DNA of 9,089 nucleotides from Actinobacteria bacterium 13_2_20CM_68_14 (lineage in GTDB: Bacteria > Actinomycetota > Thermoleophilia > Gaiellales > Gaiellaceae), in the NCBI GenBank assembly GCA_001914705.1, contig MNDB01000080.1, positions 1-9,089 of the forward strand, written 5' to 3'. Made by a program: the position numbers and the translations under genes. Below the pieces are notes generated by a model that saw only the letters and a list, made by a program, of their open reading frames with translations, was not told the DNA's origin and made no database searches. Below are positions 1-5,953 of the stretch, piece after piece (position 1 is the stretch's first letter; every line of letters begins with the position of its first letter).

Positions 1-47
1 AGCAGGAAGAAGGCGGTCCGGCGGGAGGCGCGGCGGCTGAGCGTCAC
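1..47 (-). CDS. nusB: Transcription antitermination factor NusB, N-terminal fragment (runs off left edge)
   Basis: A GTG codon at 47-45 overlaps the TGA stop of the preceding Asp23-family gene (GTGA overlap). It opens a frame that stays open to the window edge and reads MTLSRRASRRTAFFLL. This matches the start of NusB, where a basic Arg-rich segment precedes an R-x-x-A-[FL]-x-x-L helix. A GAGGAG Shine-Dalgarno lies at 58-53, five bases before the GTG. NusB is a small all-helical RNA-binding protein that, with NusE (S10), binds boxA and assembles the antitermination complex on rRNA operons. In the comparable Firmicute cluster, nusB directly follows accB-accC-yqhY, so context supports the call strongly. 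Only about 15 residues are visible, so the identity rests on the short N-terminal match plus synteny. Confidence 0.72.
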   Translation of the reverse strand, partial: MTLSRRASRRTAFFL

Positions 48-349
48 ACGAGCTCCTCGATCGCGAGATCGACGCTTCGGACCTCGACCCCGCACATCTG
101 CTCGAGCGCGCTCGCGACGTGCCCCTGGACCTCCTCGGCCAGCTGGGGCAGCACGGTGCCGTAGCGCGCGGCCAGCCGCAGCGTCACGGTGGCACTGCCG
201 CCGGCGACCTCGACGTCGACCCCGCGCCGCGGCCGTCGCACACGCGCACCGTCCGCACGCTCCGCGGCACGGACGACGATCCGCGCCAGCGTCGCGGCGG
301 GCACGCAGACGGTTCCCTCGGGCTCAGTGATCACGAGCTGGTCGCTCAT
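44..349 (-). CDS. Asp23/Gls24 family envelope stress response protein (YqhY-like)
   Basis: This 101-aa protein has the Asp23/Gls24 (DUF322) pattern: an N-terminal strand with V-x-V-P-x-x-x-L-A-x-I-V, a central V-D-V-E-V / V-T-V-T-L-R-L strand pair, the diagnostic Y-G-x-x-[LI]-P-x-[LV]-A (residues 63-71), then E-V-Q-x-x-V-A-x-A-L-E-x-M-x-G-V-x-V, and a final strand. It is somewhat shorter than many family members. There is no signal peptide or membrane segment. In Bacillus the paralogue YqhY sits between accC and nusB exactly as here and has been tied to acetyl-CoA carboxylase control; the same role here is inference. The ATG at 349-347 is preceded by AAAGG, seven bases upstream, but both the start and this Shine-Dalgarno lie inside a perfect 12-bp hairpin (344-372), so translation may be gated. 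Its stop overlaps the nusB GTG. Confidence 0.88.
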   Translation of the reverse strand: MSDQLVITEPEGTVCVPAATLARIVVRAAERADGARVRRPRRGVDVEVAGGSATVTLRLAARYGTVLPQLAEEVQGHVASALEQMCGVEVRSVDLAIEELV

Positions 350-372
350 GAGCCAGCCTTTGGCTCATGAGC
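344..372 (-). repeat. Perfect 12-bp inverted repeat enclosing the Asp23-gene start codon
   Basis: The arms GCTCATGAGCCA (344-355) and TGGCTCATGAGC (361-372) are perfectly complementary around a 5-base loop (356-360). In the minus-strand transcript the loop is AAGGC, which holds the only Shine-Dalgarno-like AAGG, while the ATG start (349-347) lies in the 3' arm. Each arm also contains the 10-bp palindrome GCTCATGAGC, so at the DNA level the site is two identical dyads 19 bp apart, a layout also compatible with a dimeric repressor operator. The symmetry is seen directly; its regulatory use is inferred. Confidence 0.75.
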
Positions 373-386
373 AGGAGAGGGGGACT

Positions 387-410
387 CGGGGGAACCGGGA
401 GGTTCCCCCG
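387..410. repeat. Perfect 10-bp inverted repeat A in the accC/Asp23 spacer
   Basis: The arms CGGGGGAACC (387-396) and GGTTCCCCCG (401-410) flank a 4-base loop. They form a very stable GC-rich hairpin on either strand. No T-run follows in either direction, so this is not a classical intrinsic terminator. Its GGGGGAA core is shared with the neighbouring repeat at 429-459. Possible roles are a U-less terminator, an RNA-stability element, or a unit of an interspersed palindromic repeat. Confidence 0.7.
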
Positions 411-428
411 CATCTATGGAGAAGGGGG

Positions 429-459
429 CCCGTGGGGGAAACAGGGTTTCCCCCACGGG
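429..459. repeat. Perfect 13-bp inverted repeat B in the accC/Asp23 spacer
   Basis: The arms CCCGTGGGGGAAA (429-441) and TTTCCCCCACGGG (447-459) are perfectly complementary around a 5-base loop, the strongest hairpin in the window. It starts 24 bases after the accC stop in the transcript direction, where an attenuator or 3'-end stabiliser would lie. The transcript continues CCCCCTTCTCC after it, pyrimidine-rich but without a U-tract, so efficient intrinsic termination is doubtful. It shares GGGGGAA/TTCCCCC with the hairpin at 387-410, suggesting two related units. The adjoining 460-482 carries two GCGAGC repeats. Confidence 0.75.
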
Positions 460-482
460 AGCGAGCCGAAGGCGAGCGACGC

Positions 483-1844
483 TCATTCAGTCACCACCGC
501 GACGAGCCGCTGGCCGAACTCCTCCAGGAAGGAGGTCGAGTAACGCCCGCTCGTGAACTGTTCGCTGCGCAGGATCTGGATCGCCAGCTCACGCGTGGTC
601 GGGATCCCTCCCACCGAAAGCTCTCCCAGGGCGCGGAGCGTGCGGGAGATCGCTGCCGGACGATCTTCGTCCCAAACCGCGAGCTTGCCGAGGAGGGAGT
701 CGTAGAACGGCGGCACCGTGGAGCCCGCCTCGACGAAGGTGTCCAGCCTGATGCCGGGCCCCAGTGGCGGCCGGAAGCTCGTGATCTGGCCGGGTGCGGG
801 CGCGAAGTCGCGGGCGGGATCCTCGGCGTTGATCCGGATCTCGATCGCGTGGCCGCGACGCGGTGCGCGGCCCGTCGCCGCGAGGGGCTCACCGGCGGCG
901 ATCCGCAACTGCTCGCGCACGAGGTCGATGCCGGTCACCAGCTCCGAGACCGGATGCTCGACCTGGAGGCGCGCGTTCAGCTCGATGAAGTAGAAGCTCT
1001 GGTCGGGCCCGAGCAGGAACTCGAAGGTCCCGGCGTTGCGGTAGCCGATCGCCGTCGCGGCGCGCTCGGCGGCCGCTTCCAGGGCCTCGCGCGTCTCCGC
1101 CGAGAGGCCGGGCGAGGGCGACTCCTCGATCAGCTTCTGGTGGCGACGCTGGATCGAGCACTCGCGCTCGCCGAGGGTCAGCACGCCGCCCCGCGCGTCG
1201 GCGAGCACCTGGATCTCGACGTGCCGCGCCGGGCGAACGAGCTTCTCGACGTAGAGGCTGGCGTCGCCGAAGGCCGCCTCGGCCTCGGCGGCGGCGGTCT
1301 GGAACGCGCCCTCGAGCTCGTCCTCGGCGTCGACGATCCGCATCCCCTTGCCGCCACCGCCTGCGGCAGCTTTCAGCAACACCGGATAGCCGAGGTCCGC
1401 CGCCACCGAGCGTGCCTCGGACGACGACGCGACGTCTTCGTCGCTCCCCGGCACGAGCGGGACTCCCGCCCGCTTCAGCTCCGCCTTCGCCTGCACCTTG
1501 TCGCCCATCCGGGCCATCACCTCGGCGGTCGGCCCGACGAAGACGAGCTCGTTGTCTTCGCAGGCTGCGACGAAGGCCGGGTTCTCGGCCAGGAACCCGT
1601 AGCCGGGGTGGATCGCCTCGCAGCCGGTCGTCGTCGCGGCGGCGATCACGGACGGGATCTTCAGATAGCTCTGCGACGCCGGCGGCGGCCCGACGGCGAC
1701 GGCGCGGTCGGCGAGGCGGACGTGCATCGAGTCCTTGTCGGCGGTCGAGTAGATCGCGACGGCCTCGATCTCGAGCTCGTGCAGCGCGCGGATCACGCGG
1801 ACCGCGATCTCGCCGCGGTTCGCTACGAGGACGCGGGAAAACAT
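483..1844 (-). CDS. accC: Acetyl-CoA carboxylase, biotin carboxylase subunit
   Basis: This 453-aa protein, the usual AccC length, carboxylates the biotin of the carrier protein with ATP and bicarbonate, the first half-reaction of malonyl-CoA synthesis. It has the N-terminal pre-ATP-grasp domain (VLVANRGEIAVRVIRA, residues 6-20; IHPGYGFLAEN, 79-88), the ATP-grasp glycine loop (AGGGGKGM, 161-168), the RECSIQRRHQK segment (227-237) with Lys237, and the active-site stretch ELNARLQVEHP with Glu288, Asn290, Arg292, Gln294 and Glu296, plus Arg337 in EIRINAEDP. All catalytic residues known from E. coli AccC are present. Substitutions in ELNARL (usual EMNTRI) are conservative. The ATG is the only start fitting the VLVANRGE N-terminus, and it overlaps by one base (TGATG) the stop of a small frame coming from accB. 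It has only a weak Shine-Dalgarno, implying coupling. No accA or accD lies in the window. Confidence 0.96.
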   Translation of the reverse strand: MFSRVLVANRGEIAVRVIRALHELEIEAVAIYSTADKDSMHVRLADRAVAVGPPPASQSYLKIPSVIAAATTTGCEAIHPGYGFLAENPAFVAACEDNELVFVGPTAEVMARMGDKVQAKAELKRAGVPLVPGSDEDVASSSEARSVAADLGYPVLLKAAAGGGGKGMRIVDAEDELEGAFQTAAAEAEAAFGDASLYVEKLVRPARHVEIQVLADARGGVLTLGERECSIQRRHQKLIEESPSPGLSAETREALEAAAERAATAIGYRNAGTFEFLLGPDQSFYFIELNARLQVEHPVSELVTGIDLVREQLRIAAGEPLAATGRAPRRGHAIEIRINAEDPARDFAPAPGQITSFRPPLGPGIRLDTFVEAGSTVPPFYDSLLGKLAVWDEDRPAAISRTLRALGELSVGGIPTTRELAIQILRSEQFTSGRYSTSFLEEFGQRLVAVVTE

Positions 1845-1957
1845 CAGAGACCCAGCGGACGGCCGTCCAAGGCGTCGCTTGCGATGCCGTCCAAAGGCTG
1901 TGCCGGCTTTGCCGGTGCAGCCGTCTCAACCCGGCTTGCCGTGGCAAGAGCGTTCAC
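1844..1957 (-). CDS. 37-codon frame between accB and accC: frameshifted AccB tail or separate small ORF
   Basis: A frame opens at GTG 1957-1955 (GTGA overlap with the accB stop) and ends at TGA 1846-1844, forming TGATG with the accC start. It therefore tiles the accB-accC gap exactly. The peptide begins MNALATASRVETAAPAKPA and ends SDALDGRPLGL: Ala/Pro-rich, linker-like, no recognisable domain. Its last six residues GRPLGL equal the last six of the preceding AccB protein. In that segment the codon pairs differ only synonymously (GGA/GGC, AGG/CGT, GGG/GGT, CTG/CTC) or not at all (CCG, CTG). The frame is -1 to accB, and the GGGG run at 1963-1960 would let a ribosome or a one-base indel move from one to the other. 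I cannot tell a real small protein from a lost or programmed AccB extension or a sequencing error. Confidence 0.35.
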   Translation of the reverse strand: MNALATASRVETAAPAKPAQPLDGIASDALDGRPLGL

Positions 1958-3795
1958 AGCCCCAGCGGCCTTCCATTGATCGGTTCCAGCTCGATAAGAA
2001 GCTGGCCGAACTCCACCGGCTCCGCGTTGCCGACGTGGATCGCGCGGACGACCGCCTCGACATCCGCCTTGACCTCGTTCATCAGCTTCATCGCCTCGAG
2101 GATGCAGAGCGTCTGGCCGGGGCCAACCGCGTCCCCCTCCTCGACGAACGGCGGCGCGCCGGGCTGCGGTGCCCTGTAGAAGGTGCCGACCATCGGCGCC
2201 TCGACGCGGACGATGCCGTCGCCGGGGGCTTCCGGCGGCGAGAACACATCTTCCGCTTCCGCCACCGCGCCCTCGCTAGCGGCCGACGCGAGCACGGGCT
2301 CGATCGGATCCGGCGTCCGGCGCACCGAGACGCGCATCCCGCCCTCGTCGATCGTGATCTCCCCCACGCCCGACTCCTGGACGATGCGGACGACCTCGCG
2401 AATCCGCTCGGCGCGCGCCTGGTCGACGCCGCTCGCCCCGAGGGAGTCGGCGCCCGCGTGCCGGCCGCGAATCGCCTCGAGCAACGGCCGCGCTTCGTCG
2501 CCGAAGAGCGCCAGTAGCAGGAGCTCCTCGTCGCTCGCGGCCAGCCCCTCGGCCTCGTCGCTCAGCCACTCCAGGTCGATCGGCTCCGCCTCGGGAACGC
2601 CGTCGGCGAGCAGCTCGGCGGCGCGGCGAACTGTGGGATCGATCGAGCCGGGCGGCGAGCCGTAGCGGCCGGCGACGAGCGCGCGCAACTCGTCGATCAT
2701 CGTCAGGTACCGGGTCCCGGAGAGCACGTTCAGAAGCGCCTGCGAGGCGAGGATCTGGCCGATCGGCGCGGCGAGCGGCGGCCAGCCCACCTCCTCGCGG
2801 ACGCGGAGGAGCTCGTCGAGCACCTCGTCGAGCCGGTCGCCGGCGGTCTGCGCGCGCAGGTGATTGTCGAGCGCAGCGACGAGCCCGGGCGGCAACCGGT
2901 GCTCGGCGGCGCGGACGGCGATGCGTGGCGCCATCGGCGTGACGGGCTCGTCTCCGAGATGCTCGTCAACGAGCTCCGACGCGCGCCAGAGGGCGTCAGC
3001 GTCGACACCGGCATCCTGTCCAAGCCCGGCCAGTGAAGTCGCAAGCACTTCGCCCGAGACCCGATGCAGGGTCAGCGCGATCGGATAGAGCGCGCAGGAG
3101 ACGAGATCGGCGCCTGCGCGGACGGCTTCGAGTGCGGCCGCGAGCGCGTTGCCCGCGGCGCCCTGGCAGTAGAGGCCGACCGGGAGGCCGCTCGCCTCAC
3201 GGAGCGCGCCGATCAGCTCGTGGGCGCGGTGGGGCTCCAGCGAGCTCGAGGGGTCGTGGAGGAGGATCCGTACGGCTCCCAGCTCGGGCAGCTTCTTCGC
3301 CTGCTCGACGAGGTCCTCCGTCTCGCCGGTGTGGCCCGAGCCGTAGACGAGGCCGGCGTCGAACTCGCGCTCCGCTCCGGTGATCGCCTCGCCCGCCTCC
3401 CGCAGGTTGGAGACGTCGTTCAACGGGTCGTGCAGCCGGAAGACGTCGATCCCGCTCTCGGCGGCCGAGGCGACGAACCGGCGCGCGAAATCAGCGCCGA
3501 CCGGCCGCGAACCGACGAGGAATCGCCCTCGCAACGCCATCGCAAGCGGCGTCTTCGTGCGTGCCTTAAGCGCCCTGATCCGCTCCCATGGGCTCTCGAC
3601 GCCACGGTGGACGGCGCTGTCGAAGACACCGCCTCCCGAGACCTCGAGGTAGGCGAAGCCGGCGCCGTCCAGCGTCTCGGCCAGCCGGAGCAGGTCCGCC
3701 GTCGGCATCCTGCCCGCCAGCGGCTCCTGGGACAGCAGCCGGATCGTCGTATCGACAAGCGCGGGCATCTGGACCCCGGAGCCTAGCTCGGGCAC
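1954..3795 (-). CDS. accB: Fusion: inactive pyruvate carboxylase/OadA-type carboxyltransferase region + AccB biotin carrier
   Basis: This is a 613-aa protein where AccB is normally about 150-180 aa. Residues ~12-310 align with the HMGL-like carboxyltransferase barrel of pyruvate carboxylase and OadA (VDTTIR, GRMPT, PWERIRALK, LRG, FRLHDPLNDVSNL), and ~310-390 with the conserved carboxylase domain (RLDEVLDELLRVREEVGWPP, QALLNVLSGTRY). Residues ~463-494 match the AccB N-terminus (IREVVRIVQESGVGEITID), and after a linker 531-606 is the AccB biotinyl domain with its thumb region (PMVGTFYRAP) and EAMKLMN, biotinyl Lys570. The barrel's metal residues are all changed: RDxHQ is RLLSQ (Leu20), the carbamylated Lys is His180, and HxH is Tyr209-x-Gln211. 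It should therefore carry carboxybiotin for acetyl-CoA carboxylase with AccC, the barrel being structural or regulatory (inference). I chose the GTG at 3795 because GAGG lies seven bases upstream; ATG 3768 is a good alternative. Confidence 0.9.
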   Translation of the reverse strand: MPELGSGVQMPALVDTTIRLLSQEPLAGRMPTADLLRLAETLDGAGFAYLEVSGGGVFDSAVHRGVESPWERIRALKARTKTPLAMALRGRFLVGSRPVGADFARRFVASAAESGIDVFRLHDPLNDVSNLREAGEAITGAEREFDAGLVYGSGHTGETEDLVEQAKKLPELGAVRILLHDPSSSLEPHRAHELIGALREASGLPVGLYCQGAAGNALAAALEAVRAGADLVSCALYPIALTLHRVSGEVLATSLAGLGQDAGVDADALWRASELVDEHLGDEPVTPMAPRIAVRAAEHRLPPGLVAALDNHLRAQTAGDRLDEVLDELLRVREEVGWPPLAAPIGQILASQALLNVLSGTRYLTMIDELRALVAGRYGSPPGSIDPTVRRAAELLADGVPEAEPIDLEWLSDEAEGLAASDEELLLLALFGDEARPLLEAIRGRHAGADSLGASGVDQARAERIREVVRIVQESGVGEITIDEGGMRVSVRRTPDPIEPVLASAASEGAVAEAEDVFSPPEAPGDGIVRVEAPMVGTFYRAPQPGAPPFVEEGDAVGPGQTLCILEAMKLMNEVKADVEAVVRAIHVGNAEPVEFGQLLIELEPINGRPLGL

Positions 3796-3804
3796 GGGTG
3801 AACC

Positions 3805-4371
3805 TCAGGCGCGAGAGATGTAGCGCCGCTCGCGCGGGTCGACCTTGATCCGGTCGCCCGTGTTCACGAACAGCGGCACCTGCACCGTGGCACCCGTCTC
3901 GAGTGTCGCCGGCTTCGTCACGTTCGAGACCGTGTCTCCGCGGACACCCGGTTCGGTCTCCGAGACGGTCAGCTCGACCGAGGCCGGCAGCTGGACGCCG
4001 GCAGGCTGCCCGTCGACCGTCAGCATCTGGACGGACGACGACGGCTCCATGAACTCGATCGCTTGGGCGACCGACTCGCGGGGAAGTGCTGTCTGCTCGT
4101 ACGTCTCCTGGTCCATGAAGACGACCTCGTCGCCGGACTCGTAGAGGTACTGCATGTTCTTGACCTCGGTGTGCACGCGCGGGAACTTCTCGCCCGCGCG
4201 GAAGGTGCGGTCGACGACTGCGCCGGTGTCGAGATTCTTGACGCGCGTCCGCACGAACGCACCACCCTTGCCGGGCTTCACGTGCTGGAACTCGACTATT
4301 CGCCAGACGCCGCCGTCGAGCTCGATGTGCATCCCGTTGCGGAACTGGTTGGTGCCGACGATCTCCGCCAT
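3805..4371 (-). CDS. efp: Elongation factor P
   Basis: The protein is 188 aa, the standard EF-P length, with three beta-barrel domains. The KOW-like N-terminal domain has the family signature FRNGMHIELDGGVWRIVEFQH, and the ribosomal-tRNA-contacting loop is HVKPGKGGAF with Lys35 at the tip. The middle and C-terminal OB domains follow, with ETEPGVRGDTVSNVTKPATL and the terminal VPLFVNTGDRIKVD...YISRA. EF-P binds between the P and E sites and promotes peptide bonds at polyproline stretches. Lys35 matches the position modified in other bacteria. The tip is PGKGG rather than the PGKGP of the unmodified actinobacterial subfamily, so its modification state is open. The start codon shares one base with the peptidase stop (TGATG), with no strong Shine-Dalgarno, so translation is probably coupled. 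A Pro-Xaa peptidase next to efp is a recurrent pairing. Confidence 0.97.
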   Translation of the reverse strand: MAEIVGTNQFRNGMHIELDGGVWRIVEFQHVKPGKGGAFVRTRVKNLDTGAVVDRTFRAGEKFPRVHTEVKNMQYLYESGDEVVFMDQETYEQTALPRESVAQAIEFMEPSSSVQMLTVDGQPAGVQLPASVELTVSETEPGVRGDTVSNVTKPATLETGATVQVPLFVNTGDRIKVDPRERRYISRA

Positions 4372-5408
4372 CAGCTGACTGTCACGAGCTCTTTCGGGAA
4401 GCTGGTGAGCACCTCCGGCTCACCGTCGGTGATGACGACGAGATCCTCGATCCGGATCCCGCCTGTTCCCTCGAGGTAGATCCCCGGCTCGATCGTGAGG
4501 ACGTTGTTGGCGACGAGCGTGTCGGTGGACGTCGGGGCCACGTGCGGTGCCTCGTGCACGTCGATGCCAACGCCGTGGCCGAGCCCGTGACCGAACGCCT
4601 CGCCGAGACCGGCCTCTGTAATCACGTCGCGTGCGGCCGCGTCGGTCTGCTTCGCCTCGATGCCGGGGCGTGCCGCCTCGAGCCCCTTGAGCTGCGCCTC
4701 GAGACAGACGTCGTAAGCGCGCTGGAGCTCGTCCGGAAGCTCACCGGTCGCGAACGTTCGCGTGCAGTCCGAGCAGTAGCCGTCGAGCACCGCCCCCGCG
4801 TCGACCACAACCGTCGTTCCCTGCTCGATCACCCGCTCGCCGCTGTCGGCGTGCGGCCGGGCGCCGTTCGCGCCCGCGGCGACGATCGTGTCGAACGCCT
4901 CCTCCTCCGCCCCCAGCTCGTGAAAGAACTCGAACATCCTCCAGGCGAGCTCGCGCTCTGTGCGGCCGACGAACCGCTCCTCGGCGATCCGCTCGTACGC
5001 CTGGTTCGTGATCGCGGCGGCCCGGCGGATCTGCTCCAGCTCGTCCTCGCCCTTGACCGCGCGCAGCCCTTCGACCAGCCCCATCCGCGGGATGAGCTCG
5101 AGTCCTCCGTCGCGGAGCTGCTCGTAGTCCCGGTAGGTGAGGTTGGTGCTCTCGAATGCGAACGTGCCCGAGAGGAACTCGGCCATGTGGGCGATCGTCT
5201 CCCGCCTCGTCTCGACGAATTCGACGTCCGGGACGATGCGGGCGGCCCCGGCGTAACGGAAGTCGGTGAACAGCCGTACCCGCTCCGGCTCGACGACGAC
5301 CGAGACGTTCGAGCTGACAAAGCCGGTCAGGTAGCGGACGTTTGCCGGGGTGGTGACGATCAGCGGCTCTTCGAGCTTCTCGACCAGTTTTTGGGCGCGG
5401 GCGTTCAT
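4371..5408 (-). CDS. Xaa-Pro aminopeptidase / prolidase-type M24 metallopeptidase
   Basis: This 345-aa cytoplasmic peptidase has a creatinase-type N-terminal domain (to ~residue 120; LIVTTPANVRYLTGF near the start) and a C-terminal pita-bread M24 domain. All five dinuclear metal ligands are visible: Asp203 (VVVDAGA), Asp214 (CSDCTRTF), His278 (GHGLGHGVG), Glu307 (TIEPGIY) and Glu321 (RIEDLV), plus the catalytic His285 (VHEAP). Family members remove an N-terminal residue before proline or split Xaa-Pro dipeptides; which one applies cannot be read from sequence. It corresponds to the yqhT/pepQ gene of the Firmicute cluster. The frame stays open to 5726, but that part overlaps aroQ and shows no M24 similarity. 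The ATG at 5408-5406 has GGGGA four bases upstream, starts at the expected N-terminus and overlaps the aroQ stop (ATGA). Confidence 0.93.
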   Translation of the reverse strand: MNARAQKLVEKLEEPLIVTTPANVRYLTGFVSSNVSVVVEPERVRLFTDFRYAGAARIVPDVEFVETRRETIAHMAEFLSGTFAFESTNLTYRDYEQLRDGGLELIPRMGLVEGLRAVKGEDELEQIRRAAAITNQAYERIAEERFVGRTERELAWRMFEFFHELGAEEEAFDTIVAAGANGARPHADSGERVIEQGTTVVVDAGAVLDGYCSDCTRTFATGELPDELQRAYDVCLEAQLKGLEAARPGIEAKQTDAAARDVITEAGLGEAFGHGLGHGVGIDVHEAPHVAPTSTDTLVANNVLTIEPGIYLEGTGGIRIEDLVVITDGEPEVLTSFPKELVTVS

Positions 5409-5833
5409 TCGTTCCCCGCAAGATATGCGAGCGCTTCGCGATAGCCGTCCGGTCCCTTGCCGATCACGCGTTTCGCGGTCAGGTCGGAGATCACCGACCT
5501 GCGGCGCCACTCCTCCCGCTGGTCGATGTTCGAGAGGTGGACTTCCACGACCGGCACGTCGAAGAGCTCGACGGCGTCGTGGATCGCGTAGCTGTAGTGC
5601 GTCCAGGCGCCGGGGTTGACGATCACGCCGTCGGCCCAGTCGAGCGCCTCGTGGCACCAGTCGACGTACTCGCCCTCGCTGTTCGTCTGCCGGCATTTGA
5701 CGTTCAACTCGAGCTCCACCGCCCATTCGAAGATTTTCGATTCGAGCTGCCGGATGTTGAGGCCGCCGTAGACCTCCGGCTCCCGCCGGCCGATGACGTC
5801 GAGGTTGACTCCGTTGAGGACGACAACGCGCAC
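5405..5833 (-). CDS. aroQ: 3-dehydroquinate dehydratase, type II
   Basis: The protein is 142 aa, typical of the dodecameric type II enzyme that converts 3-dehydroquinate to 3-dehydroshikimate by anti elimination. Visible active-site elements are Asn10 in NGVNLDVIG, Arg17 and the catalytic Tyr22 in GRREPEVYGG, the substrate-binding VNPGAWTHYS (Asn, then the His paired with the catalytic acid), EVHLSN with its His, and REEWRRRS with the Arg of the substrate site. One odd residue: the nearly invariant Pro of NGPN is Val9. The start is a GTG at 5833-5831 with AGGG seven bases upstream; no better ATG exists. It follows aroKB after a 120-bp spacer, the largest break inside the aro block, and its stop overlaps the downstream peptidase ATG. 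It supplies the pathway step after the AroB half of AroKB. Confidence 0.96.
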   Translation of the reverse strand: MRVVVLNGVNLDVIGRREPEVYGGLNIRQLESKIFEWAVELELNVKCRQTNSEGEYVDWCHEALDWADGVIVNPGAWTHYSYAIHDAVELFDVPVVEVHLSNIDQREEWRRRSVISDLTAKRVIGKGPDGYREALAYLAGNE

Positions 5834-5899
5834 GCGGGAACCCTAAAGAGAACGCGCTGAAAGAGACTCACGCAACACACGTTGCAACCGGAATTAGCC

Positions 5900-5926
5900 G
5901 GACGTCCGAGCAAAGCCCGGACGTCC
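5900..5926. repeat. Hairpin in the aroKB-aroQ spacer: twin GGACGTCC dyads
   Basis: The arms GGACGTCCG (5900-5908) and CGGACGTCC (5918-5926) are perfectly complementary around a 9-base loop. Each arm also contains the 8-bp palindrome GGACGTCC, so the DNA shows two identical dyads 18 bp apart. On the transcript the hairpin lies about 28 bases after the aroB stop and about 65 before the aroQ GTG. No U-run follows (GGCTAATTCC), so a classical terminator is unlikely. The rest of the spacer (5834-5953) holds a GTTGCAAC palindrome at 5881-5888 but no convincing -35/-10 pair. Confidence 0.6.
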
Positions 5927-5953
5927 TCCGGATCGGCGTCGCAAGCGAGCGCC

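Noticed and set aside
429..459. Calling the strong hairpin an intrinsic terminator
   Set aside because: No U-tract follows on either strand; the operon order conserved in other bacteria continues through it. Kept as a repeat instead.
189..1979. Long plus-strand frame (596 codons) opposite accC
   Set aside because: It is antisense to a complete, motif-rich accC; the translation is Arg/Gly/Ala-rich with no domain. Long antisense frames are expected in GC-rich coding DNA.
5409..5726. N-terminal extension of the M24 peptidase frame
   Set aside because: It overlaps aroQ fully, has no similarity to the family, and a proper ATG with Shine-Dalgarno exists at 5408 in an ATGA overlap.
5834..5900. Sigma-70-type promoter before aroQ (TTGCAA with a 17-bp spacer)
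   Set aside because: The matching -10 position reads TCTTTC, a poor match; not supportable from sequence alone.
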